DNA of 64,000 nucleotides. Origin: Paenibacillus_AA sp045062745. GTDB taxonomy: Bacteria > Bacillota > Bacilli > Paenibacillales > NBRC-103111. Both the position numbers and the translations under genes were made by a program. A model generated the notes under the pieces. That model was not told the DNA's origin and did not search any database. It was given only the letters and a program-made list of their open reading frames with translations. This document shows, one piece after another, positions 42,514 through 51,271 of the stretch. The stretch covers positions 33,066 to 97,065 of the forward strand of contig NZ_JBJGED010000030.1 in the NCBI RefSeq assembly GCF_045062745.1, written 5' to 3'. The stretch's first letter is position 1. Every line of letters begins with the position of its first letter.

Positions 42514-43845
42514 TTACTTCGCGACCGGCTGCTTCATCAGCCGCTCAGGAATGAGATCGTTGCCCGCCACATCGTCGTACGTGTCGCGGCGCACGACCAG
42601 GTCGGCCTTGCCGTCCTTCACGAACACGACGGCCGGCTTGCGAATCCGGTTGTAATGGCTCGCCATCGCATAGTTGTACGCCCCGGTGCTGGAGACGGCG
42701 AGCAAGTCGCCGGTCCTCACGGCCGGAAGCGCCAAGTCCCAGATGAGCATGTCGCCCGTCTCGCAGCATTTGCCCGCGACCGAGACGACCTCCTCCTCTA
42801 CCTCGAGCGCCCGGTTCGCGAGCATTGCCTCATACTTGGCGTCGTACAGCGCCGGACGCGGGTTGTCGGTCATGCCGCCGTCGACGGCGATATACTTGCG
42901 CACGCCGGGAATGTCCTTCACCGAGCCGATTGTGTACAGCGTCGTGCCGGCTTCGCCGACGATGCTGCGCCCCGGCTCGATCCAGATCTCCGGCAGCGGG
43001 TAGTTGTAGGCCGCGAAATTCGTCTTCACGGCATCCGCGATCGCGCCTACATAATCCGCCGACGGGAGCGGCGTGTCGCCTTCCGTATAGCGGATGCCGA
43101 ACCCGCCGCCCAAGTTCAGGACGGTGAACGTGTAGCTCAACTGGTCGCGAACTTCGGCCGCGAAGCGGGTCACTTTGTCGGCGGCGAGACGGAAGCCCTC
43201 AGTCTCGAAAATTTGAGAGCCGATATGCGAATGAATGCCTAGCAGTCGCAGCTGCTCCAGCTTCAGCGTCTCCTGCACCGCGCGAAATGCCGTGCCGTTC
43301 CCCAGATCGAAGCCGAACTTCGAGTCGATCTGCCCGGTCGAGATGAACTCATGCGTATGCGCGTCAACCCCCGGAGAGATGCGCAGCAGGACGTTTGCCT
43401 TCACTTTGCGCGCGCGCGCCAACTCGTTCAACACTTGCAGCTCCAGGAAGTTGTCCACAACGAAGCAGCCGATATTCGCTTCCAACGCCATCACGATCTC
43501 ATCGGGCGTCTTGTTGTTTCCGTGAAAATGGATTTTTCCCGCCGGGAAACCGGCTTGAAGGGCGGTATACAGCTCGCCGTCCGAGACGACGTCGAGGGAC
43601 AAGCCCTCTTCTTCCACGATGCGGCACATCGCCATGGTGCAGAACGCTTTGCTCGCGTAGGCGACCTGAAAATTCAACCCGGTCGCCTGAAACGCATCCC
43701 GGTACTCCCGGCAGCGCGTGCGGATCAATTGCTCGTCGTATATATAGAGCGGCGTCCCGAACCGGCTCGCCAGGTCGGACGTATCGCAGCCGCCGATCTC
43801 CAGGCGCCCCTCGGCATTGATGATGCTTGTTCCGTGTAGGTACAT
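42514..43845 (-). CDS. lysA: Diaminopimelate decarboxylase
   Basis: Last step of lysine synthesis, PLP-dependent decarboxylation of meso-diaminopimelate. The 443-residue protein has the PLP lysine K66 in VAYASKAF, the HIGSQIFE motif, GGGFGIRY and EPGRSIVG, and a late CETGDM block. GAGAAGAGGGAA precedes the ATG. It follows spoVAF with a terminator between, so it is probably expressed separately; the spoVA-lysA neighbourhood is conserved in Bacillus. Confidence 0.96.
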   Translation of the reverse strand: MYLHGTSIINAEGRLEIGGCDTSDLASRFGTPLYIYDEQLIRTRCREYRDAFQATGLNFQVAYASKAFCTMAMCRIVEEEGLSLDVVSDGELYTALQAGFPAGKIHFHGNNKTPDEIVMALEANIGCFVVDNFLELQVLNELARARKVKANVLLRISPGVDAHTHEFISTGQIDSKFGFDLGNGTAFRAVQETLKLEQLRLLGIHSHIGSQIFETEGFRLAADKVTRFAAEVRDQLSYTFTVLNLGGGFGIRYTEGDTPLPSADYVGAIADAVKTNFAAYNYPLPEIWIEPGRSIVGEAGTTLYTIGSVKDIPGVRKYIAVDGGMTDNPRPALYDAKYEAMLANRALEVEEEVVSVAGKCCETGDMLIWDLALPAVRTGDLLAVSSTGAYNYAMASHYNRIRKPAVVFVKDGKADLVVRRDTYDDVAGNDLIPERLMKQPVAK

Positions 43846-43963
43846 ATCGATTCCCTCTTCTCTTCCGATTCTCGCTCGCCAATGGGGCCAACTAATCTGT
43901 TTCTAAATTATCATACGTCCAGTAGGAAGACAATAAGCGGACGCACGGAAATGCGTACAGCCC

Positions 43964-43998
43964 AAAAAACCGCCCCTTCAAATTGTAGCGCGGGCGGT
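43964..43998 (-). terminator. Terminator after spoVAF
   Basis: ACCGCCC pairs with GGGCGGT over a 16-base loop, followed by TTTTTTGGG on the minus strand. Confidence 0.8.
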
Positions 43999-44020
43999 CC
44001 ATCCAGGCGACGAGAGGGGG

Positions 44021-45655
44021 CTATTCCTCCTTATTCGGCTGCCGGGTCTTGTCCTGGGATCTCGTCAGGCTCATCCGGATCTTCATGCTCAGCACCGGCC
44101 TCCGGATCACGATCGACAGCATCGATTTCGCGTCGAACGGAATGAACGGCCACATGTAGGGCGCATTGTAGGAGCGCTGGGTGGCCAGGATGATCAGCCA
44201 CAGCGTGGTCGCGATGATGAAGCCGGGAATTTTGAATATCGCAACACTGCACAGCAAGAACAGCCGGAAGATCCGATTGGCAAGCCCGAGCTCATAGCTG
44301 GGGGTAGCAAACATTCCGACAGCGGCAACCGCCATGTACATGATGACTTCATTGATGAACAAGCCGGTCTTCACGGCGATGTCGCCCACGAGAATGGCCG
44401 CCACCAAGCCCATCGCGATCGAGAGCGACGAAGGCGTATGTACAGCCGCCATCCGCATCAAGTCGACGCCGATCTCGACGAGCAGGAACTGCACGAGGAG
44501 CGGGAGGCTTCCTTGCTTTTGCGGCCCCAGAAATTCGAGACCGGCCGGCTTCAGATCGGGGTTCATGACGACGAGGAACCACAGCGGCAGCAGGAACAAC
44601 GACGAGAAAATGCCTATAAATCGTACCCAGCGCAAGTAGCTGCCGACGAACGGCGATTGCCGGTATTCTTCCGCATGCTGGATCAGATGGAAGAACGTCG
44701 TCGGCAGGATCATAACGCTGGGCGAGGTGTCGACGAACAGAATGACGTGGCCTTCCAGCAAGTGCGCGCTCACCACGTCGGGCCGCTCCGAGTAACGGAC
44801 GGACGGATACGGGTTCCAGCCTTTGCCGATGATGGCTTCCTCCAGCTGCTTGTCCCCGAGAGGCAGCCCGTCGATGCGGACGGACTTGATCTTGTCCCGG
44901 ATCGACTCGACTAGCTTGGGATTGGCAATGTCCTGAATATACCCGATCGACACATGCGTCTTGGAGCGGTCCCCTACGGTGAGCAGCTCGAACTTCAGCC
45001 GCGGATCGCGGATGCGGCGGCGAACGAGGGTTACGTTTGTCAGCAGCGTCTCGACGAAACCGTCCCTTGCTCCGCGCACGACCCGCTCCAGATCCGGCTC
45101 TTCGATCGAGCGGACCGGGAACGTCTTGGCATCGATGACGAGCGCCGACGTCTCTCCCTCGATGAACAGCGCCGTGGAGCCTACTAGCACGCTTTCGACG
45201 AGTTTGTTCATGTCGTCCTGCGGCGCGACTTGAATGTGGGAGATGTACAGCTCCAGGAAGCTCTTGAGCGCGTGCGGCACCACCTGCTCGCGCTGCAAGT
45301 AAGTGAGCCGCATGATGATGTCGGTCAGCACGGTGTCTTTGGCGAAGCCGTTCACGTAGAAGAAGGCGGTCCGTTTCCCGCCGAACACCATTTCCCGGAA
45401 GACGAGATCGAAGCTCTGGTGCAAGCCGACCTTCTCCTCGAGCGTCCGTTTCACATCGTCGATCCAGACGAAGACCGAGTCCTCGTTCTTCAAGCCCATC
45501 TCTTCATCCGTCAGTATCTCTTTTGCATCCACCTTGTCGTCCTGACGGCGCCGCCTCCTGCGGTGAATGATGACGCCGGAGCCCCGCAGCTTCATGGCGG
45601 CACCCGGTTCCGATCGTTCCGTTTTTTCCTCCGGCTCCTTCTTCTCCGTGGTCAT
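44021..45655 (-). CDS. spoVAF: Stage V sporulation protein AF (GerA family)
   Basis: A 544-residue membrane protein of the GerA/SpoVAF receptor family. A basic N-terminal tail (HRRRRRRQ near residue 31-38) precedes a soluble domain (to about 290; KVGLHQSFDLVFREM, LFIEGETSALVIDAKTFP), then about five membrane helices with the conserved GPQKQGSLPLLVQFLLVE and AAVHTPSSLSIAMGLVAA. In B. subtilis SpoVAF assists germinant signalling for DPA release. GAGGAGGTTGACC precedes the ATG. It follows spoVAB directly; spoVAC, spoVAD and spoVAE, which come between in B. subtilis, are missing here. Confidence 0.93.
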   Translation of the reverse strand: MTTEKKEPEEKTERSEPGAAMKLRGSGVIIHRRRRRRQDDKVDAKEILTDEEMGLKNEDSVFVWIDDVKRTLEEKVGLHQSFDLVFREMVFGGKRTAFFYVNGFAKDTVLTDIIMRLTYLQREQVVPHALKSFLELYISHIQVAPQDDMNKLVESVLVGSTALFIEGETSALVIDAKTFPVRSIEEPDLERVVRGARDGFVETLLTNVTLVRRRIRDPRLKFELLTVGDRSKTHVSIGYIQDIANPKLVESIRDKIKSVRIDGLPLGDKQLEEAIIGKGWNPYPSVRYSERPDVVSAHLLEGHVILFVDTSPSVMILPTTFFHLIQHAEEYRQSPFVGSYLRWVRFIGIFSSLFLLPLWFLVVMNPDLKPAGLEFLGPQKQGSLPLLVQFLLVEIGVDLMRMAAVHTPSSLSIAMGLVAAILVGDIAVKTGLFINEVIMYMAVAAVGMFATPSYELGLANRIFRLFLLCSVAIFKIPGFIIATTLWLIILATQRSYNAPYMWPFIPFDAKSMLSIVIRRPVLSMKIRMSLTRSQDKTRQPNKEE

Positions 45656-45671
45656 TGCAGGTCAACCTCCT

Positions 45672-46106
45672 CTACGTATGTGAGTACCAAAGCCAATCGA
45701 ACAGCGAGCCCGCCACTTTTCCCATCACCATCGCCATGAGCAGCCATACGATGTAGTCGCCGATGCCGAGCCGCTTCGCCATAATGGGGAACACGTTCAG
45801 CACCTCCGTCAGCGCCCCGGCCAGCATCCCGACGAAGCAGCCCGCGAGCAGGCCGGTACAGATCGCGGAGAGCGGCGAGAGGCGGAACGTCCACCCAAAG
45901 AAATCCGTGAGCGTGAAGAACATTACCCCGGATACGACAGCCGCCTCCAGTCCGTGAATCCGGTTCGGCGTTTTCGCGATTTGCGCGAGCCTCGGAATGA
46001 CGTCCAGCACGACCAAAAAGGCGACCATGCCTCCTCCGACCGCGACGCCGCCCGCTACCCCGATTAAAATGAGCACCGCTTTCTCCAGCAACACCGGTCC
46101 AATCAT
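45672..46106 (-). CDS. spoVAB: Stage V sporulation protein AB
   Basis: A 144-residue membrane protein with four hydrophobic segments, close to the B. subtilis length. The block GGGMVAFLVVLDVIPRLAQI and the LSAICTGLLAGCFVGMLAGALTEVLNVFPI region identify the family. Its ATG overlaps the spoVAA stop as ATGA at 46103-46106; a longer upstream frame lies inside spoVAA and is rejected. It works with the other SpoVA proteins in dipicolinic acid movement. Confidence 0.93.
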   Translation of the reverse strand: MIGPVLLEKAVLILIGVAGGVAVGGGMVAFLVVLDVIPRLAQIAKTPNRIHGLEAAVVSGVMFFTLTDFFGWTFRLSPLSAICTGLLAGCFVGMLAGALTEVLNVFPIMAKRLGIGDYIVWLLMAMVMGKVAGSLFDWLWYSHT

Positions 46107-46741
46107 GAGCCATTCTCCCGGTCGTGCATTTTGCGGTACTCCTCCATGATGACGTACCGGTTTAAGCTTTCCTGGTACATGAACATCTCCACCTCGAGGG
46201 GGCTCGGCTCCTCGCTGAACCTTTTTTTGAACAGCTGATTGAAGAAAATGACCATCCCGGCTCCGAGCCCGAACGAATAAGGAATTTGCAGCCAATAGGG
46301 GTGCTCGACCTCCCGGCCCGAGACCATCTTGAACAGTTTCTGATGCACTTCCATCATGCTGACGTCGACATGGAAATTCATGATAGCGAGACCGGAGCCG
46401 ACGAACAGCAGCAGCCAGACAAGGGTGAACAGTACCGGGTTGGGTTTGCGCGAAGGCGTCAAAATCTCCACGAGTACGTGAGGCTCGCCAAAATGCTCGA
46501 TCTGCATGCCGGGATACCGGTCCCGCACCACCTTCACGACGCGAAGCATGTCGATCAGCAGAACGGAGCCGTCGGCCTCCACCGGGGTGTGGACCGTTAG
46601 CTGCCTCACTTGCGGCTCCAGCTCGGGATCGACAAGCAGCTGCGCGATGTTGCCCAGTAGAATAGGCGCGCCCCGACGCACGACGATTCGCCGGCGCAGC
46701 CGAATGTACAGCACGGACCCGGCCGTGGGTCGTTCGGACAT
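46103..46741 (-). CDS. spoVAA: Stage V sporulation protein AA
   Basis: A 212-residue protein with a cytoplasmic N-terminal domain (VLYIRLRRRIVVRRG at the front) and two membrane helices near residues 104-121 and 152-168, as in the SpoVAA family. The start MSERPTAGS at 46739-46741 follows AAGGGAGTGATC; 19 codons upstream are not used. First gene of the truncated spoVA operon, with a sigma-G-like promoter upstream. Confidence 0.92.
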   Translation of the reverse strand: MSERPTAGSVLYIRLRRRIVVRRGAPILLGNIAQLLVDPELEPQVRQLTVHTPVEADGSVLLIDMLRVVKVVRDRYPGMQIEHFGEPHVLVEILTPSRKPNPVLFTLVWLLLFVGSGLAIMNFHVDVSMMEVHQKLFKMVSGREVEHPYWLQIPYSFGLGAGMVIFFNQLFKKRFSEEPSPLEVEMFMYQESLNRYVIMEEYRKMHDRENGS

Positions 46742-46774
46742 GGGATCACTCCCTTGGATGACAATCTTTCCCTC

Positions 46775-46804
46775 TAGTATGCGGCGATCGCTGGGCATGT
46801 ACTC
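46775..46804 (-). promoter_or_regulatory. Sigma-G-like promoter of spoVAA
   Basis: On the minus strand GAGTA, 18 bases, CATACTA. The -10 box matches the sigma-G consensus CATWHTA fully and the -35 box GHATR in four of five positions. The spoVA operon is controlled by sigma-G in B. subtilis. Confidence 0.5.
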
Positions 46805-46971
46805 CAGGAACGGCGCAGCAATGATTTCCAGCCTTAGCCGGTTCGCTAATGATCCGCCTGCATGCGAGTAAGTACAAAGAATCGCCGATTCGCTCCATGG
46901 CTCGGCCCGGCAAATCCAAGTACAGTTAAGGTAGGAATCAGGGTTCCGAAATTGGAAGGAGGCTGCCGTCG

Positions 46972-47907
46972 ATGAAGATGAAAATGAAGCTGAGCGATCC
47001 GCACGAAATTAACCGCGTGCTCTACCCAAGCCTCGAGCTTGTGGAATACCGGGAACGGCTGGAGTCGGTTACGGAAGACGACCGGAGCTTCTATCGCGAG
47101 ATGGGCTACTTGGCCGTCAAGACCGGGTATACGGGGCAAATGGTGGAGGATGCGAAAAGCGCCCTCCGCGACATGATGGAGCTGCGCCGGCTGAACAGCC
47201 GCGAGCGGTTCGAAGCGATTATGCAAGCGGGCAAAGTCGTGTCCGAGGCGGACGAAGACACGTATCCGCAAGCCGAGGGCAAGAAGGCGAAGCTGCCGTT
47301 CATTCAGCTGACGAAGTCGGAAGAAGCCGAACAGTCGGAGGAAGCGTTCATACTGGCGACCCGGAAGGTGGCGGACTTCGTTCAGTACGATCGGCGCCTG
47401 CTGGAAGCGGCTTATCATCCTGAAGTGCTGCGGGTCGTAGAGCTGCTGCTGGGCGAGAAGCCGAAGCTCGTGCAGGATATGGCGCTGCTCAAGCCCCCGC
47501 AGGGCGGCGGAGAGAAGCCGTGGCACCAGGACATGGCGTACCGGGGACTCGACTACGACAAGCCGGTCGTAGGCGTCTGGATCGCGCTGGACGAGGCCGG
47601 TATCGACAACGGCTGCATGCACATCATTCCTCGCTCGCACATGCTGGGCGGCAGTCCGCACTATGCGGAGCGCGACTGGCAGCTGTGCGACGAGAGCGTG
47701 GGCGCCGACCGCTCGCAGGTGGCGCCGCTCGGGCCGGGCGGGATGCTGTTCTTCCACGGGATGCTGCATCACGGCACGCCCAGCAATTTCACCGCGAAGC
47801 GGCGCCGGGCGCTGCAGTTCCATTACGCGCCGATCAGCGCGGAGCTCGTCACACCGCAGGAATACAAGCGGATGTTCACCAACGAGATGAGCGGCGCCCA
47901 GTGCTGA
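46972..47907 (+). CDS. Phytanoyl-CoA dioxygenase (PhyH) family protein
   Basis: A 311-residue Fe(II)/2-oxoglutarate-dependent oxygenase. The iron ligands are H185 and D187 in WHQDMAY and a distal His in MLHHGTPSN (H266 or H267); the 2-oxoglutarate-binding Arg is probably in RRRALQFHY. It would hydroxylate a small molecule, but the substrate is unknown. GGAAGGAGG precedes the ATG. It stands alone on the plus strand inside a cluster of sporulation genes and faces the VOC gene across a hairpin. Confidence 0.88.
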   Translation: MKMKMKLSDPHEINRVLYPSLELVEYRERLESVTEDDRSFYREMGYLAVKTGYTGQMVEDAKSALRDMMELRRLNSRERFEAIMQAGKVVSEADEDTYPQAEGKKAKLPFIQLTKSEEAEQSEEAFILATRKVADFVQYDRRLLEAAYHPEVLRVVELLLGEKPKLVQDMALLKPPQGGGEKPWHQDMAYRGLDYDKPVVGVWIALDEAGIDNGCMHIIPRSHMLGGSPHYAERDWQLCDESVGADRSQVAPLGPGGMLFFHGMLHHGTPSNFTAKRRRALQFHYAPISAELVTPQEYKRMFTNEMSGAQC

Positions 47908-47915
47908 GATAGCGT

Positions 47916-47946
47916 ACAAGGCTGAGGGAGTCCCTCAGCCTTGTGA
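47916..47946. terminator. Probable terminator between the PhyH and VOC genes
   Basis: ACAAGGCTGAGG and CCTCAGCCTTGT form a 12-bp stem with a small loop between two convergent genes. There is no T tract, so function is less certain. Confidence 0.5.
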
Positions 47947-47948
47947 CA

Positions 47949-49379
47949 TTAGTCCGTCCGGACTCGGACGGACTTCACGGTAACCGCGCTGCCCAGATCG
48001 GCGCCGACCCCAAGCCGGTACCGGCACTCCGCATAATTCCCGGCCCGCTCCAAGCGTAACTCGCCATTGACACGGATTGAAGTGCGGTCGGCGTCCATCG
48101 TCCAGACGATCGTTTGGAACCCCTCGGATAACGTCCCCGCGCCATCAAGCCATACTTCCTCCTTGCTCACAGGATCGCGGAAGCTTAACGCCCCGTTCGC
48201 GTGAAACTTCACTTGTGCCGAGACGCCTCCGTACAAGAGCAGCGTGCGCCTATCGCTCCGTACGACGATCTCCATCGCATAAGGCACCGCGTACGCCTGC
48301 TTCGTCAGGGCATTCCCCCACTGTTCGTTTTGCGTCAGCCACAACCCTTCCCCAGTCAGAACCGGATAGCAGGAGACGTCCGGCACGAGTACATCCGCTT
48401 GGGTCCCGTCGCATAACACGGTCAATCGTGGCAAAGTCTCGCGTTCCGGCAGCGCTTCAACGGAGAATGATTTGACCGTGATCCTGCCGTTGTCGTTGCC
48501 GATCCCGGCCGTTCCGACGATGCCGCCGAAGTAGCCCTCCTGAGTGTGAAAGAGCTCCCCGTTTACGCGTACTTCCATGCTCCGCTCTTCAATGGTCCAC
48601 TCGATTCCCACCCACTCCCCGTTCGGGATCGCTCCTTTGGTCAGATCGTCGAAATCCCGATCCACCTTCGGATGTTTGACGTAAAATTCGATTCCCGTTC
48701 CATTACTGGAGGAAGGGCCGTAATTAAACACGAGCTGCCCGTACGGACCGTATCTCAACCGCAGACAGCCGTCCTCGATACGAACGGTCGTCTCGATCCG
48801 GAGCGGAGTGGCATGCGTCGTCTCCGTGTTCGCCCGGCCCTTCAGCACTAGCCCGTCTCTTGTTTCCGATGCGTAATAGGCATCCGGATGAACGGTCAGC
48901 CATGTTCCGCCGCCATTGTAGCGCACGGTTGAGGCGGGAGGAGCTTGAAGGCCGGATGCATCCGCACCTCCGCCCGATTCAGGCGAACCCGGCTTCCCGC
49001 ATACCATGAGCAAATTCCCGTCCGGGTCGCGGAACGTGAAGAAAGCCATGCCGGGGTAGCGTTCGATCTCCCACTCGATTGGAATGCCCAACCGCTGCAC
49101 ATGTCGGTATGCCGCATCCACGTCGGGAGAATCGATCATCAGCAGAGGCCGGTCTCCCATCGCCAGCCCTCGATCGTAGCCATGCTGGTCCAAAACGAAA
49201 TCGGCTCCTCCGTTCATCGGCAGCGCATGAACTTTATCTGTGGCACTCGAACGCTCCGGCAGCCCGAATAGCCGGTGGTACCATTGCACCGAGCGCTCCA
49301 TGTTGCGAACATGCATGAATACGCCGCCGATTCGGTTCGTAATGGGATGGGGTTGCGTGTGTACAATCGCTTCGTTCAT
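47949..49379 (-). CDS. VOC (glyoxalase-like) protein with long beta-rich tail
   Basis: A 476-residue protein. The first 130 residues form a VOC/glyoxalase domain (GGVFMHVRNMERSVQWYHRL, then FFTFRDPDGNLLMVCG). The remainder has two similar beta-rich segments (about 150-310 and 320-476) with repeated patterns such as RVNGELFHTQEG and RVNGELRLERAG, and GNDNGRITVKSFSV against LGSAVTVKSVRV, suggesting two concanavalin-like (LamG-type) domains. The start at 49377-49379 follows GGGAGGAATT. Such a fusion is not one I know. It might bind a carbohydrate or polyketide-like ligand. Located next to the ECF sigma-fusion gene and same strand. Confidence 0.75.
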   Translation of the reverse strand: MNEAIVHTQPHPITNRIGGVFMHVRNMERSVQWYHRLFGLPERSSATDKVHALPMNGGADFVLDQHGYDRGLAMGDRPLLMIDSPDVDAAYRHVQRLGIPIEWEIERYPGMAFFTFRDPDGNLLMVCGKPGSPESGGGADASGLQAPPASTVRYNGGGTWLTVHPDAYYASETRDGLVLKGRANTETTHATPLRIETTVRIEDGCLRLRYGPYGQLVFNYGPSSSNGTGIEFYVKHPKVDRDFDDLTKGAIPNGEWVGIEWTIEERSMEVRVNGELFHTQEGYFGGIVGTAGIGNDNGRITVKSFSVEALPERETLPRLTVLCDGTQADVLVPDVSCYPVLTGEGLWLTQNEQWGNALTKQAYAVPYAMEIVVRSDRRTLLLYGGVSAQVKFHANGALSFRDPVSKEEVWLDGAGTLSEGFQTIVWTMDADRTSIRVNGELRLERAGNYAECRYRLGVGADLGSAVTVKSVRVRTD

Positions 49380-49497
49380 TGAGTAATTCCTCCCGGAATG
49401 ATGGATTTGGAGGCGAGAATTCATGCGTTTCATCCCCTCTACCGGTAATGATGCGAGATGAACCTTTTTTCTTACATCACCATGGTCAATACGCAAG

Positions 49498-51117
49498 TCA
49501 ACCTTTTCGCTCTAGGAGGTCGGCAGCTTCCTCCAGCGCCTCAGCGGCTTCCAATTCGGCGGTAAGCGCCTGCTCCAACAACCGCACGGACCGATCGGCC
49601 GGACCGGGCGCAGCCGGATCCGCGCTATAGGGCAGCGGGAACAGACGGGCCAGCTCAGCCCAGGCTTCCCCGATCTTCGAATACAGCCCGGCGGCGTGTC
49701 TGATGGCGGGCACGGTGGACGAATACAGTACCCGGATAGGAAGGGATTCGGCCAAGCTGTCCAGGTAGCGAGCGGCGTATGCACGCGCCTCGGCGACGAC
49801 CGCCGCCTGATAAGCAACGCTAAGCGGGCTGACGGCCGTTTGGCCGGCGAAGGAGCGAATCCATAGCCGGTAAGCCTCCTTCCCATGCACGCTCGGGATC
49901 TTTTTAGCCATTACCGTATCGCCTGGAATGCCTCCCCTGATATGCATGGCCGCGTCTTTGAAAATCCCAGATACCGGCTGGGTAATCCATGTGGAATGGC
50001 GCCTCAGCGGAGCGGCGACGAACCATTCGGAATCCGCGTATAGTCGTCCAAGCTTCGTGTACGGAAGCTTCTTGCCGCTGGACGAGGTGTCCATCACGCT
50101 CCAGGAACGCTCCTGGTCGTCATAGCCCGTAATGAGTCCAAATTCGGCGTTCGATACATTCCAAGCGATCGAGGGTATGCCTTGCTCCAGGCAGGACACG
50201 ATCATGTCCATGCTCTCGATCAGCTCATCCGGTTGATCCAGTCTGACCCCCGAACCGCCTAGTACCGCTCCGACAAAACCAAGTCGTTCGAACCCGCTTC
50301 TGGCCGTTATGCCCCAATCGAAGGCGTACGCCCCGCTAATGCCCAAATCCGGCGTTGCTTGAATGCGGAAGGCTAGTCCCGTCGCCCCCATGATCTCCTT
50401 CATGGAGATGTTATGATACCCTGACGCCCCTATGGACAGCATCATCGTGGATGCCATTGTGTTGTAGGCCGCCGCCGATCCGTAATACCGTACATGCCGC
50501 ACGACAGCCTGTTTCGGTTTCCTTCCTCGCCGTCTCGCGCCTAAATACCGGTCAATTTCGTCCTCGAATCTCGCTTCGGCTAGCTTCGCCCGGGAGCGCG
50601 ACAGCGCCGTATACACAGCACCGGTCTTCATCCCCAACTCGTCCGCCACTTCCTGGATCGACAGCCCGGCCATGCCGTAGGCTCGAACGACGGCCCGTTC
50701 GCGATCGCCTAACCTGCCTAGCAGCTTCTCCACTTGATTCAGTGCCAGGTTGCCGATCGCTGCAAGCTGAGGATCGTCCATAGCCCCCGCGTATGATTCG
50801 GTCCGGGTCTGATCTTCCAGCAGCTCGATCCCAACGGCCAGCTCGCGCTTGCGCGGCTGTCCTCGTATCGCCATCAAAGCTTGATTCCGTACGATCGTCC
50901 GCAGCCAGGGCAGGAACTTATCCGGATTCGCCAACCGGCCGATGTGCTTAAGCGTGGACAGAAGCGCCTCCTGCACGACATCTTCGGCCAATGCGGAATC
51001 GTGTACGACTTGATTGGCCCAGCCCAGCATCTGGCTCCTATGTTCGCGCACGAGCTCGGAGAATGCGGCTTGATCTCCGTTACGGGCCCGTTCTACCAGC
51101 GAATCTTCCATGGCCAT
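49498..51117 (-). CDS. ECF sigma factor fused to a large C-terminal domain
   Basis: A 539-residue protein. Residues 1-190 form an ECF-type sigma factor: region 2 with MLGWANQVVHDSALAEDVVQEA, region 4 with LGDRERAVVRAYGMAGLSI and a helix-turn-helix (QEVADELGMKTGAVYTALSRSR). The remaining 340 residues form an unusual extension that resembles the BtrH-type/C39-like peptidase fold (GATGLAFRI, EFGLITGYDDQERSWSVMD, ADSEWFVAAPL) followed by a helical segment (YAARYLDSLAESLP, AWAELARLFP). I see no catalytic Cys in its expected N-terminal position (YYGSAAAYN). No anti-sigma factor gene is adjacent. AGGAGAAAGG precedes the ATG. Confidence 0.78.
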   Translation of the reverse strand: MAMEDSLVERARNGDQAAFSELVREHRSQMLGWANQVVHDSALAEDVVQEALLSTLKHIGRLANPDKFLPWLRTIVRNQALMAIRGQPRKRELAVGIELLEDQTRTESYAGAMDDPQLAAIGNLALNQVEKLLGRLGDRERAVVRAYGMAGLSIQEVADELGMKTGAVYTALSRSRAKLAEARFEDEIDRYLGARRRGRKPKQAVVRHVRYYGSAAAYNTMASTMMLSIGASGYHNISMKEIMGATGLAFRIQATPDLGISGAYAFDWGITARSGFERLGFVGAVLGGSGVRLDQPDELIESMDMIVSCLEQGIPSIAWNVSNAEFGLITGYDDQERSWSVMDTSSSGKKLPYTKLGRLYADSEWFVAAPLRRHSTWITQPVSGIFKDAAMHIRGGIPGDTVMAKKIPSVHGKEAYRLWIRSFAGQTAVSPLSVAYQAAVVAEARAYAARYLDSLAESLPIRVLYSSTVPAIRHAAGLYSKIGEAWAELARLFPLPYSADPAAPGPADRSVRLLEQALTAELEAAEALEEAADLLERKG

Positions 51118-51242
51118 TTCCTTTCTCCTGATAGTTATATAACGAACGATTATTAGCCCTACCCACTCGCCCTGCTAATCTCCTTTATTCGACGCTCTGT
51201 TCTGAACTCCTTGCCGTCCAACTATCGCCGCGAAGACCAAAA

Positions 51243-51271
51243 AACAGACCGCCTCATTGGGCGATCTGTTC
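51243..51271 (-). terminator. Terminator overlapping the end of sigF
   Basis: AACAGATCGCC pairs with GGCGGTCTGTT over a 7-base loop and is followed by TTTTTTGG. The sigF stop codon at 51254-51256 lies inside the hairpin. Confidence 0.8.

Noticed and set aside
46742..46798. Upstream extension of spoVAA starting at 46798
   Set aside because: It would run across the sigma-G-like -10 box, while the downstream ATG has a good ribosome binding site.
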